NCBI RefSeq assembly: GCF_026210795.1
Contig: NC_089434.1
Coordinates: 4,650,001 to 4,714,000 of the forward strand
Source: Rhizophagus irregularis
Lineage: Eukaryota > Glomeromycota > Glomeromycetes > Glomerales > Glomeraceae
Reading direction: 5' to 3'
Length of the DNA: 64,000 bases
How positions within the stretch are numbered: position 1 is the first letter of the stretch; the number at the start of each line of letters is the position of its first letter. Of this stretch, positions 23,815 to 35,152 are shown one piece after another. Position numbers and translations under genes: made by a program. The notes beneath the pieces are model-generated. The model was not told the DNA's origin. It ran no database searches and was given only the letters and a program-made list of their open reading frames with translations.

Positions 23815-24290
23815 CATAAAGAAAAAGAAGAAAGGGAAAGAAGAAAAAAAACAAAAGAAGAAAATATAAAAAAAGCAAAAAAGAAAGAAGCAAAAAAAAA
23901 GAAGTTAGAACAAAGTTAAAGAAAGAAAATAGAGAACAAAGGAACGAAAAAAAGAACCCACCTATATGGAACCGAAATGCCAAAGCGCCGAAGTTGCCGA
24001 AGAAGAGGAAATGAAGTTAGCACAAAGTTAAAGAACGAAAAAAGAGAAAGAACGAAAAAAAGAACGGAGCCAAAATGTTAAAGCGCCGAAGTTGCCAAAG
24101 AGCTGGGACCTAAGAGGAAAGAAGAGTTAGAACGATAGAAAGAATGAAAAAAAAGACAAAAAGAGAAAAAAAATGAAAAACGTACCTTATAACCGAAGAG
24201 CCGAAATGCCGAAGAGCCAGGATCTAAGAGGAAAGAAGAGTTAGAACGATAGAACGAAGTTGCCGAAGAGCCGGGACCTATTGAGCAAAA
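23815..24290 (+). repeat. ~470-bp polypurine tract with internal repeats
   Basis: Strong strand asymmetry: the plus strand is almost entirely A and G, first as AAGAAA runs, then with repeats of about 50-60 bp such as cctaagaggaaagaagagtt followed by agaacgatagaa (near 24107-24150 and 24223-24258), separated by gccgaagttgccgaagagc blocks. Translations of either strand (K/E-rich or F/L-rich) are low-complexity artefacts. It resembles the reverse complement of the 18.64-18.83 kb units. Confidence 0.7.
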
Positions 24291-24399
24291 CATAAAAAAC
24301 AAAAATAAAAGCCCTTGTAAATTATATAATTTTTGCTTTTCTTAATTTTTTTGAGATGTTAAATGAGTTTATATTAATTGGAAATTTTTTACATTATAG

Positions 24400-24465
24400 C
24401 TCCCCGTTATCCTTATGTATTTGCATTTGAACCATCTGTTATTGAAATGCGTCATATGAAAAGAA
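24400..24465 (+). pseudogene. isolated CNH-domain exon fragment (Rho-GEF-like)
   Basis: Directly after an intron-like acceptor (ttttttacattatag), the frame reads APRYPYVFAFEPSVIEMRH. This matches the late strand of citron-homology (CNH) domains of fungal Rho1 exchange factors, where a YPY-x-x-AFEP-x-x-IEIRH pattern is usual. The following sequence (KRIVRTNEKKS...) no longer fits the domain. It is a short gene fragment; no other exon of the family is in the window. Confidence 0.45.
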
Positions 24466-24547
24466 TAGTCAGAACGAACGAAAAAAAATCCAGACCGCGT
24501 AAGCCAGGGCGTAAGTGGACACAGCAGCGGCCTCCGCGTGTACTTTG

Positions 24548-25034
24548 CTAGCGAAGATGCGTTTGCCTGCATATTGTTAGCAAACTATTAATATAATCAA
24601 CCATGTCTTCCTCTGTCAAGGATAAGCCAATTTTTTTCGCCGTTTTTTCGCTATGACCAAAGTTAACGTAAATAACATAATCCCACGCAGCGTAAATGTT
24701 AACAGTACGATCGCAATGTTTGGGATATGTTAACACAACAGTTAGAAGAGGAGGTGGAAGTGAAGAAACAAATTATACCTACTTTCATACCTCATTCGAA
24801 CATAATTCCAACAAAGAAGCGATCGAAGAATTTGACGCAAATAATCGGAAGATGGCGACTCGTCTAGCGAAAAAGGATAAAATGAAGAGTGTCAATATGG
24901 AGAAGGTGGTGGAAAGACCACAAAAGGTAAAGAAATCGAGGGAAAAAAGTAATAGTATTATCGTTTTTTTAGGGGTTAGTTTTTTTTTTAAGATAGTTTT
25001 CGTGTATGTGGGTTTTGCTAAATATCGTAGATAG
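24548..25034. other. doubtful overlapping ORFs
   Basis: 24548-24736 (-) and 24696-25034 (+) have semi-coding composition; the plus one includes IEEFDANNRKMATRLAKK. A third frame, 24740-24860 (QQLEEEVEVKKQIIPTF), is equally open. I cannot decide which, if any, was a gene. Confidence 0.25.
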
Positions 25035-25321
25035 TAAATTTTTTACAAAAAATGTACGTGATATACCACGATGTTAAATGTAACTAGAAAAATAATCATT
25101 ACAAATTTTTATTTATTTTGGAGGGGTTAACTTATTGTTAGAGTTCAATAGTATAATGGGGTTAACTGTTAGACTGACTAGAGGAGAAGGACGGTTAACT
25201 TTGTTCAGGGTTGCGAAGAATAACAAAGGTTAGGAGATTACATTAATTAAATGTAGTTATGTAACATTTTGTGTAAGTTCTCTTCACCTTATGCAAATAA
25301 ATTGTAACGTTCTTACCAAAA

Positions 25322-25975
25322 AAAAAAAAGAATTTTCCAAAACAAATAAATCAAACCAGCAGTTGAATTGGTATTTAAAAACATCAAAGTTCACTTCGAG
25401 TTTTTTCAATCTAAATCTGGAAAACGATGGAATTGGACTTCTCTAATGGGTCCAGATAAAAAAATAATGCTAGAAAAAATTTCCAGAATCACAATTTATT
25501 CCAGGTATTCGTGGAAAGGATATAGAAAATTTGTGAAAAGAATTTTATCGCTTATATATGATTTTACGTAAAGCACATCTTTCAGATTTAAGAAATTGAT
25601 CAGTTCGAAATTGATACCCAAAATTGGATCTACATGTTTTGTCACTCATGATCGCATAAATAGTACTACTCAAATTCCTGGAAAAAAGATATTACACCTT
25701 ATCTGTTATATCCGCCTTATATGCATGTTTTTGCAAAACACATACCCCAATTGTTGCGACAATTAAAAGAAAAAGGTCTCTCTTTTGCAAAAAAAAATCA
25801 CAATCAGGTCCTATAAAGAAAATTATATTAATTTTTTTATTCGAAAAATTTATTAATTTATATTTTTTTTTTTACTTTTATTGCTACTTTAGATTCATTT
25901 ATTTTTTGGGGGTACTAATATGGTGGAGGAACTGATGGAAAATCAATAGTATATAAAATTATGTTTTTTTAGAAC
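25322..25975 (+). pseudogene. transposase-like coding relic, family uncertain
   Basis: Plus-strand frame from about 25358: PAVELVFKNIKVHFEFF, then KRWNWTSLMGPDK, stop at 25571. Shifted frames continue with FVTHDRINSTTQIPGKK (about 25640) and after a gap FFGGTNMVEELMENQ (about 25910-25950). The pieces keep a consistent order, suggesting a decayed multi-exon transposon protein. I recall no firm family name; assignment as transposon-derived is inference. Confidence 0.35.
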
Positions 25976-26381
25976 CACCAATGACCAATTATTTTATTTA
26001 AATAATAATATAATAATATTCCTAAAAAAATTGTTGCTAGAATAACTAGAATAATATACATTGAAATAAATAAAAAAATAATTGATGTATGGTAGTTAAT
26101 CTGATTTGTATTTGAGCATTCACTTGTTTCAGATTTATTTCTAAAATGTAAAAAAATTATAAATTATAAAAAACTTTAACATTTAAACACTAAACAAATT
26201 TATTAAGTAATACACACTCTTCCCGAGAATCAACCATAAATGTACAAGTTGTAATCCCACACTTCAAATTTCGCCCATTTTCGTTTAGTTCTAATAGTGA
26301 CCTAAACAAAAAATCAAAATGGTTAATTTTTTAATTATATTAATTAGAGTAAATAGGTAAATAAAAATGCTTATATACCAA

Positions 26382-26831
26382 TTAAAATAAATACCAATTA
26401 AAATTAAGACCATATCCTGTGGTCTTATCCTGCTGAAAATTCCAATATTCGCAATTAAGTATTTGCTTGAGTCTTTCTTCTCCATCCTTCCCTTGGAATT
26501 CGCAGTAATATTCTCGCTGTGCCGGACTATATCGAAAAGTAGGTTCATATTCAAATAAATGAACAAAAATAGTTTCCGGCAAAGCATCGATTGAAAGACT
26601 CTTGGAACCAATGGAATGCTCAAGCCGCTTTTTAATATGTATTATAAAAGCATTTTGATATTGAATAATGAGCTCAGGAGGGGGTAAGTAAAGGGAATTA
26701 CGGTGAGGTATAAATTTATTATCATTGTGTTTACTTTTTTCATGTCTTAAAAGTAAACTTATAGAAGAAAACTTTTGATGACAAAGTAAACATTCATAAA
26801 TAGAGGGGGTGTTCATATTCGTGTTCGACAT
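26382..26831 (-). CDS. C2H2 zinc-finger protein fragment
   Basis: 149-codon minus-strand ORF starting MSNTNMNTPS. Residues about 14-35 contain C-x2-C-x12-H-x4-H (CLLCHQKF ... HEKSKH), a classical C2H2 finger. A PPPELIIQYQ segment and a region rich in Y, F and E follow (FRYSPAQREYY). It ends with TGYGLNFNWYLF and a stop. The short size and abrupt end suggest that further exons are lost or lie in the decayed DNA downstream (26290-26380). It neighbours the relic at 25.3-26 kb on the other strand. Function unknown; possibly a transposon-associated DNA-binding protein. Confidence 0.55.
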   Translation of the reverse strand: MSNTNMNTPSIYECLLCHQKFSSISLLLRHEKSKHNDNKFIPHRNSLYLPPPELIIQYQNAFIIHIKKRLEHSIGSKSLSIDALPETIFVHLFEYEPTFRYSPAQREYYCEFQGKDGEERLKQILNCEYWNFQQDKTTGYGLNFNWYLF

Positions 26832-26902
26832 TTTTTATAAAATTTAAATAATTGATAACGGGTGATTATTAAAAACAAAAACTAGGAAACGAAAAACTAT
26901 AG

Positions 26903-27119
26903 GTCCGGACTCCGGGGTGATAAAATTTGTTTCTTGTTTATTACGTATCACAAATTTTATTCTATTTATATTTTTTTGTTTATCGATGTAGCACAAATTT
27001 TCAGTGACGTGACGCGTGCGGACAAACGGACTTCACACGTGATCCAGTGATCCAATATGTGTTTAACGTTCATATTCGCTTCGCTCCACTCGCTCCACTC
27101 TTCGCTCCGGAGTCCGGAC
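26903..27119. mobile_element. 217-bp MITE with GTCCGGACTCCGG ends
   Basis: Perfect 13-bp terminal inverted repeats GTCCGGACTCCGG at 26903-26915 and 27107-27119. The right end also has a short direct repeat (cgctccact twice). Much more GC-rich at its ends than the surroundings. No clear target duplication, so class unassigned. Confidence 0.65.
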
Positions 27120-28557
27120 GATAAATATGTGATATGTAGTTTAAAATTAGTAATGATCGATTGTCGATCTTTTTTGCAAAGTGATACTGGAAATGTCACA
27201 TGCAGATCATTTTCATATTAAAATTAATTTGTGTAACATTAAGCAAATCAAGCAAATCATAGATTATCATGTGTTCTATCAATTTTTATCTTTAATGATA
27301 TTTTTTTATAACGTACCAAAAACTTACCTTAAAAACGCACTTTTTTCAAGATCCTTTCAAAATATAAAGAAATATGCAATTTTAAAAGTGAAGATATACG
27401 TAATTTTATGAGTAGAAAAGTTTTTCTAAGTTCATAATAGGCAGATTTTGCGCAAAATATAAAAAAATCAAAAAAATTACAGTACTTTTAAAAATATACA
27501 AAGATTTAAAGTGCAATTTCAACATTTTAGTTCTAAGTATATTTCCCTTGTAAATTAAGTGAATATTGTTCAACAAGGTAGAAACTACCTGAAACTCAAA
27601 TTTTGTAAGTTTATTAAAAATACTGTATAACTACTTTAATTTTTATAATTAAACTAACTTTAAATTTCGTTTAGCAACTTTAGAGCGTAATTTCAGCACT
27701 TTGGCTCTAAGTAAATTGACTTTGTAAATTAAGTGAAAAATGTTCACCAAGGTCGAAACTACATGTAATATAATTTTCATGAATTTTTAATTAATACCTA
27801 TGGCGTAATTGTTATTATTTGTAACAGTACAGTCAACCTCCTCTAAAAGCATCTCCTATATAAGCACACTCTTCTTTTAAGCACACTTTATTTGGTCACA
27901 GATTTTTTATATAATAAATACCTCTTTTATAATCACAATATTAGTTATAAGTATAATCACACTAATTATCAGTCCCATATTATAGTGAACATACAAGAAT
28001 TTTTCCATTTATAATCACACCATATCACGTGATTTGTACAATTTGTGAAACCTCATATTCTATTTAATTACGCGCTTTTGTACAATTTTCGTAGTTCGTG
28101 CAGTTTTGTTTATCTATTAAGTACTTTATTACTATATAATAACGCCTATTTACCCAAAAAAACACAAAAAACTCGTACTACTATCAGTATTGACTTAAAA
28201 AAAAAAATTTGCGAATATATGGTGGCAAATCCAAATGTAAGTCAAGGTGCTGTTGCCTCATTTTTTAATACAAAATATTCTGGATTAGATATCCAAAGAA
28301 CAACTACTAATAAAACGTGAAAGAATCATTAAAAATGGTTAGCAGTACTTTCTATTTCACAAACTGCGCATACATTTTGGCAACGTTCTGTTCAGTTTCC
28401 AGAACTTGATATGACTATGCAAATTTAGAATTCACAAGCAGTAGCTAGTGAAGTTCCTTTAACTGATGGAATATTACAACAAAAAAGATTAGAACTTGCT
28501 GAAATGTTAAATGTTAAAGACCAATTAAAGTGTGCTAATATATAGATGGGTGTATAG

Positions 28558-31500
28558 AGGACTCCGAGCAATATATATATAGGTAACAAGAAAGGTCAAA
28601 ATTTTTATAATAGCTCTACGCAAGGTTTTTATTAATACAAATAAGCAAAATAAACATGTGACTTCACGAATTGCCTAAAAATAAGCAATCCAATCATATG
28701 ACTTATAAAAAATTTTTTTAGTACGAAAATCATATGATGATCATTTCCAATTGCCATTTTATTGTTTTTTCGTGATAACAATTTAATATTTCTTCATTTT
28801 TTCAATAATATCATCCCGACCAAAATATTCATCATAATATTTCTTTTCGTCCCCTACTAACTTTAGCATATTACTATCAATTAAAACTTTTGTTTCTGAA
28901 ATATGATAAACTATGTTTGATGGTATATGATGCGTTAAAATATTACACCCTTCTTTAACTAAATCACTAAAAACATTAAAATGAATGGGAATATATACAT
29001 GTAATGAAATATAGGAAATATCATTAATAGTTTCAACTGGTTCATCTGTATAACAATGCTTTCCATATGCTTCAAAATAAACTGATATAACACGCCCTAT
29101 GCACATTTTATCACCATATCTTACAAACACATAATGTTCCTTTACCAACGGAAATTCACGAGTTATGTTTGCATCCTCAATATTTGGAACTTATAAGTTT
29201 ACAAATAATTATTATAATTATTAACAACAATTTTAATTTTATTTTATGCATTTAACACTCACTTTGGATTGTACTAATATGAGCTTTTCTTTTATTGATC
29301 ATTTTTTTCTTTCTTGATTTTTCTAATTCTTCCATATGTAATTGCGCAAGTGTAAGAGCCAGATTTTTTCTATTATCTTTCCATCTTTTTTCTCTTTGTG
29401 TGACAAATCTCTGTTCTGGATTTTCATTTTTTGTAAAATAAACCACGAAGTGACTTGCTTTATTTGGTTGAATAGAAATATTGTTAGATAAATTTAAATT
29501 TAATCCTACAGGCTTAAATCTTCTTTCAAGAGGTTTTGAGCAATATGCTTCATGTAATTTTCTTTGATTAATTAGTGATTCAAAATTCAAATCGTCATTG
29601 ATAAAATATTTGAATTCATTGTTAACTATTAATTAAAGAATAATCAGTATAATAAAACATTAAATACAGGACTGCTATAATAAAAATTAAATTTTAGAAA
29701 TAAACTTACCACTATCACCATCATTTAAAATTGACATAACAGTCATTTTATCAAGTAATTGAATTTGAGAATAACAGTCATTAAATATCTTTTCATTTTC
29801 AAGGTTTTCTTCTAATTGTTCATTAATTTTTTGTATTTCGGAAGAGGCTTTGTTAATTGCTGTAGATAAATCAATTTCACAATCGTCAGATAGTTCACTT
29901 TCATCATTGTCATGTAAATTTTCTTCATCATTAATATCAATAAAAATTGTAGGAGTATTGTTATTGATTAATAAGGTAGATGGCTGAATCATTCCAAGAA
30001 ATTCAGCAAGTTCTCTTGCTAAATGTTGTGAATGATGAAAAGTTTGTGATATTTGTTTATCTGATGGCCAAAGTCGAAGTTTTTGCATTGATAGTTCATC
30101 TAAAGAGCCAGAATTATAATCAAAATTATAGCCTACAAGTAAAAAATTTAATACCTAATTTAGTTGGAAATTTTTATATACAATTATTTAGTAAAATATT
30201 TTTTAAGTCAAAAATACCTTCACGAACAGATTTTCCTTTTTCAAAATTTAGTTTCTTATTTCTAAGTGCTTTTGTATATTGTGATATTTTTGGTAGCATT
30301 TGGATGATTTCTGCAAAGCTAAAATCAGGATTTATTTGTCTTGCTACACCAAAAAAATGCTCACAAGGTTCAGTACCATGCATCCAAGGAATTAAAGGTA
30401 TTTGAGAATAATATTCACGATGGGCCTTGACTAATAAAACCATTGATTGACAAAGAGAAGTAAGTATTGAAAATGTTTGGTCAGCCAAAAAATTCTGGTT
30501 TATCGTAATAAAATCAGGATATCTTTGTGCAAGCGTCTTAATATGGAATTGCCAAAGGTGTAAGAAGAAAAAACCAGTCATTGCCATTCTTATTCTTTCA
30601 ATAGGAGTAATATTACGATTAAGATAACTATCTACAATTTCACCTAAATTAGTAGTATAGTATTTGATTAATAAATTAAAATTGTATTTAAATTAATAAA
30701 TAAAGGAAATTTACTGCTTACCTATCACAAATAGGTATATAAAAAAACCATCCATTTCAGATTGTATTTTATAATCCATGGTCAAGCATTGTTTTAAATT
30801 TGAAGAGCAAAATGTTCTATACGCTGCAGCATCATCTTGACGATCTAATTTTATAACATCATTTTTATACATAATTGAATCATGACGTCCAATAAGATTG
30901 AGAAAATGAGAATACCGAGCTGATGAATTTCCAAATGTCAATAAACGGGCTCCAGACATTAAAGCATTGCGAGCAGTTTTTTTTGCGTGTTTTGGATCCT
31001 GTACACGAATAATAGGACCAACATTATTAAAAATTGGACAACTAAAATGAATATTTAAGCTATTATCACGAATAGAAAGTTGTTCTGGTGTTTGAATTGT
31101 AAGTATTTTTTCCTGTGCTTGAAATTCAACAATTGCTCCATCTGATCCAATTGACAAAATATGAAGTTGTAAACGCGGTGCAATTTCTTGAATTAATTTT
31201 TTATGTAATATTGAAATGTCATCAGCAGTATCTTTTGATTTGTTAGGAATTAAAGCAATCACAACTGGAGGAAACTTGGGTAGCGGTACCTTAGAATTTA
31301 ATTTTAAATATATTAGTTTAATAAATGATTTATAATAAAGGCAATAATTTACAAAATAAATATAAACTTACTTGGAGAATGTATGCACGAACATCTTTAG
31401 CAATTGCCATTTGATTTTTAATATTATTGATAATTTTTGGAATATCGCCATAGATAATTACTTTTGTTTGATCATTAGGTAAAATTGAACCAACAATGCA

Positions 31501-33217
31501 TCCAAGTTGTGGTGAATATCTTAAACATGATTTTAATTTTGTATTATCTGTCATAGCAGCTATTGGACCATTGTACTTAATAGTATCAATTAAGCGTTTA
31601 AATTTCGCAACATTTTCATAGCAAAGATCTGGATTGGTGAGACAATCTTCATCATTACGCCGCAAATATCTAAATTAATTAAAATGCAAAATTTAATAAA
31701 AATCAATAAATAACTATTAACTATTATTCCATACCTAATAGATTGGATACATCATCCTTCTAGATTTTGGCGAAATAAATCTAAAGCCCTAGTACTAAAA
31801 CCTCCTAAGATCACTAAGAAGTTAGTAAATTCTTCAGAATATTTAATATTTTGTTTGCCCTTATTTTTGATTTTTTGCTCTGCTGCATCATTCATAACTT
31901 CACATAACCCAACAAAAATTGGCTTATAATCAAATGCACCCTGAAGTGCTTTGTCAGCTAAAGTAATCCATATTTTGCTACCATTATTACAATCACTATC
32001 ATCATTAAGTAAATTCCATATGTCCCGAAGATGATTATTCTTAAGATGTTCTTTTAATGCATTATCCTCCCAGTAATATTTTGGGGTAAACTTAACATTC
32101 TCAGGTGATGGGACTCTTTTAGTAATATTTGTACACAGTCTCTTGTCAGATCTTATATAGCAGCACTCATTACAAATATTTCCATGTTCAGCGTAGCCAT
32201 TACATGTTTTTGAACGAACGGAATTGCCTAAAATTTATAATAAACAATAATTTATTAATAAATGAAAATAATGTATACAAATTTATATTACAATTAACTC
32301 ACATGATCTATCTATTTGCCATACTGATTCAGCATACAAAGTTCGATTTAATTTTCTTTTTTCTTCAAAATTCAACTTCTTGCGAGAGAAACTTTTACCT
32401 AAAAATCTAGGAAACAATTCACATGCTATATTTTCAATGCGTCTTGAGCCGCCAAATTGTGCTGGAGTACGTTTAATATATGAGGATATTTGTTCTGATC
32501 GAAGTCCTTTACACATTTGGCGTTTTTTTGAATACTGATCTGTATTTGTTTCATCGTTATCAGTAATAAGAGATGAAATCGAAATATTGTCATCACTATC
32601 GCTACTTTCATCTATTTGTAACAAATCATCATCATCCATGTTATCATATATATTAGAATCAAATTCATCTTCCGAACTTTCCATATTTTCAACTTGAACA
32701 GGTTTAAAAAAGTTGTAAATTGTCCTTTGACCTTCTTTTGCTTTACAGCCAGAGCTTTTTGCATGACGATTTAAGTAATCTTCTTCATACCGCCTATTAA
32801 GTTTGATTGTTTTGCCACAAATACATATAACCTTTTTAGCATTAATAATATGTGCACAATATTCATGTTTTAAAAGTCGTTCTTTACTATATTTCCAAGA
32901 CGACATGATGTTGAAAGATTATCATTGATCAAATGTTACAATATATTATTTTGTATAGTTGTGTAACAAATATTACAATTTTTAATTAGTACGATGATCT
33001 CATTTTTCATAATTTAAATATTGCCAAATTTATCCAAAAAATAAGCAATCGTAACATATGACTTATCGAAAATCCCGTCAAAATTAAGCAAATAAAAAAT
33101 ATGACGTTAGCCACAAATATCGTTGATTTTATGCAGTTATAACCTCTAACTGTGGCCAAAACAGCATGTGGCTAAGCAAACAATATTGTTACCTATATAT
33201 ATATTGCTTGGGGTCCT
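28558..33217 (-). mobile_element. complete P/THAP9-like transposon, 4660 bp
   Basis: Inserted in the pogo-like gene with an exact 8-bp duplication GTGTATAG (28550-28557 and 33218-33225). Terminal inverted repeats of 32 bp with two mismatches begin AGGACTCCGAGCAATAT (left) and AGGACCCCAAGCAATAT (right, inverted), followed by an ATATAT run and AGGTAACAA. It carries one minus-strand multi-exon gene. The 8-bp duplication and the DPKHxxKxxRN and E-x2-E-xFFG motifs of the protein fit the P superfamily best; hAT also makes 8-bp duplications but has different protein motifs. A truncated copy is at 43561-46601. Confidence 0.85.
28783..32906 (-). pseudogene. P/THAP9-like transposase gene, 8 exons, one in-frame TGA
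   Basis: Exons on the minus strand: 32906-32303, 32227-31735, 31669-31372, 31289-30722, 30643-30182, 30132-29710, 29625-29263, 29189-28783. All introns are GT-AG, 70-110 bp except the 38-49-bp fifth (30181-30133), and the spliced frame is continuous for 3618 nt (about 1205 aa). Residues 20-60 form a CxC...HxxxxxC zinc-finger-like start; QRTIYNFFKP follows; a Cys-rich segment (C-N-G-Y ... C-N-E-CC) begins exon 2. Candidate catalytic acids: D407 in MTDNTK, D515 in GSDGA, D563 in DPKHAKKTARN and E746/E749 in GTEPCEHFFG. Acidic region in exon 1 and exon 6. The only defect seen is TGA at residue 360 (31754-31752), probably from CGA. Superfamily assignment is tentative; gene structure is solid. Confidence 0.8.
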
Positions 33218-34927
33218 GTGTATAGATTTAAATTGCACAATGATCTTCAAAAAGTTCATGTTTTAGGGGAAGCTAAAAGTGCTCCACTTGAAAGTCTTTC
33301 AAAGAAACGTATATGTTTATGTGTACTTTTAGATAAATATAATGAAGAGGATATCTATAATGCAGATGAGACAGGCCTTTTTTTTCAAATGGAATCAAAT
33401 CAAACATTTAGTACTGGAGCAGTTTCTGGATGTAAAAAAGTAATACTTTTAATTTTTAATATAAAATGCAATATTTAATTACAATTAAAAATTGATTTTT
33501 TATTTATTTTATAAGATAAAAGCTGGGTTTCTATTCTTTTTTGTGCTAAATGCTACAGACTCTCATAAATTTCGTCCTCTTGTAATTGGAAAATCACTTA
33601 ACTCGCGATGCTTTAAAAATTTTAACAAATCAGCTCTTCTTGTAGTTTATCGTGCTAATTCAAAAGCATAGATGAGATCTGACATTTTAAGGCATTTAGA
33701 TAATTATTTTCATACATTAGATCAAAAGATTTTACTACTTATTAATAATGCAGGTTTCCATTTTAATCCAAAAAGACTTGAAAAAGATGATGATGAAGAG
33801 ATGCTAGATAAATGTGATAATGAATAAGAATCAAGTCAAAATCATAGAAAAAAAAAGATAAAAAAGAAAGCATCTGAACTTACAAATATCAAACTTGTTT
33901 ACCTTTCACCAAATACAACAGCTCATCTCCAACTTATGGATGCAGGTATTATTCATAGTTTTAAAGCTAAATACAAGCAGAAGTTTTGTAAACATTTAAT
34001 TCATCAATTTGATTCTGGGATAGATTATGTAAAGTAAGTTATTTAACTTATTTTTTTTTATAATAAAATATTAATTAATGTTAATTATTATATTTAGAAA
34101 CAAGTTAAATATTAAGGAAGCAATTGATTATATTGCTGAAAGGTGGAATAATGTTACTCAAAAAACTATAAAAAATTGTTAGATTAAAACTGGTATACTT
34201 TCAACTTATGATGATGATGAAATTGAGAATCTTCTTAATCATTTGCCAGAGTCTGATAATATTATAGAATATTTTCAGATTCTTAATCAGAAATTCCAAC
34301 TAAAGAAAACCTTACTGATGAAGAAATTGTTAATTTAGCACAAGCTGATAAAGAAAATCAAGAAGTAGATGATGATGATAATGATGATGATGATGAAATA
34401 CCTGTAATTTCAGTGAAAAAAGCAGCTAATGCACTGGAAACTTTTATTAATTTTTTTGAACAACAAAATGATAATGAATTTAATAATGAAGATTTACACG
34501 TTTTTAAAAAATATTTACATGTAGTTAGAGTAAAAGAGTTTAATTCAAAAAGGCAAAGTACTCTTGATTTATTTCTTAATGATTGTAATATAGAATAATT
34601 GTTTATCTGTTTTAATGTAATAGGGTAATGCAAGTTTTATTTTTATAGTAATAATAAAATAGAAAGTAGTAACACGCTATTTTCAAAATAAAATGTATAA
34701 GTTGTATGTATTTTCTTGCATATGTGATCATATAAGTTAAAATATATATTATAAATATATTGATATTTTATTTAAAATTATAATAAAAAAATTTTTTTAT
34801 ATATAATCACATCAAATCGAAAATTATCTATACATGTAATTATATAAAAAAATTTTAAAATAAGCACACCTCTTTATAATTACACTACTTGCTGGTTCTA
34901 AGGGATGTGACTATAAAGGGGGTCAAC

Positions 34928-35152
34928 AGGACCCCGCTTATTTATAATAAAAGTTATTTAGAAAATTGGCCCTTTACTAATAGTTTTTACCTTACTTTTT
35001 TCTTAAATTCTATTGGTTAATTAGCTAAAAAGAAAAAAAATCATAACAATATAACATAAAATTTCCTTTTATAGTAGGATCTGTAAAGAATTTTATATAT
35101 GATTTTTATTTTAGGCCTAAGGGTGACCTGTCTTATAAGTAAGCGGAGTTCT
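34928..35152. mobile_element. 225-bp MITE with AGGACCCC ends, 8-bp target duplication
   Basis: Ends AGGACCCCGCTTATTTATAA (left) and AGAACTCCGCTTACTTATAA (right, inverted). Flanks GGGTCAAC (34920-34927) and AGATCAAC (35153-35160) form an 8-bp duplication with two G-to-A differences. It interrupts the right TIR of the pogo-like element. The AGGACYCC terminus and 8-bp target match the P-like element at 28558, so it is likely mobilised by that family. A homologous inverted copy is at 62133-62367. Confidence 0.75.

Larger units (their letters stand above)
28045..34598 (+). pseudogene. pogo/Tigger-type DDE transposase pseudogene, split by the P-like insertion
   Basis: 5' part 28045-28550: Psq-type helix-turn-helix (ISIDLKKKICEYMVANPNVS ... 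KYSGLDIQRTT), then CENP-B-like segment KWLAVLSIS with FPELD. The 3' part resumes at 33218: VYRFKLHNDL, EDIYNADETGLFF (first catalytic D), VSGCKK, intron 33440-33515, HKFRPLVIGKSLNS, LLLINNAGFH (second D replaced by N), NTTAHLQLMDAGIIHSF (third D present), intron 34034-34097, and an acidic C-terminus to TAA at 34598. In-frame stops include KA*M and NC*IK where family members have Trp. Inactive: frameshift near 28320, D-to-N change, TAG codons and the 4.66-kb insertion. Catalyses cut-and-paste when intact. Confidence 0.85.

Noticed and set aside
23674-23983. Lys/Glu-rich plus ORF and Phe/Leu-rich minus ORF
   Set aside because: Low-complexity translations of the polypurine tract.
29980-30405. 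141-codon plus-strand ORF
   Set aside because: Antisense to exons 5 and 6 of the P-like gene; the spliced minus-strand frame explains the region.
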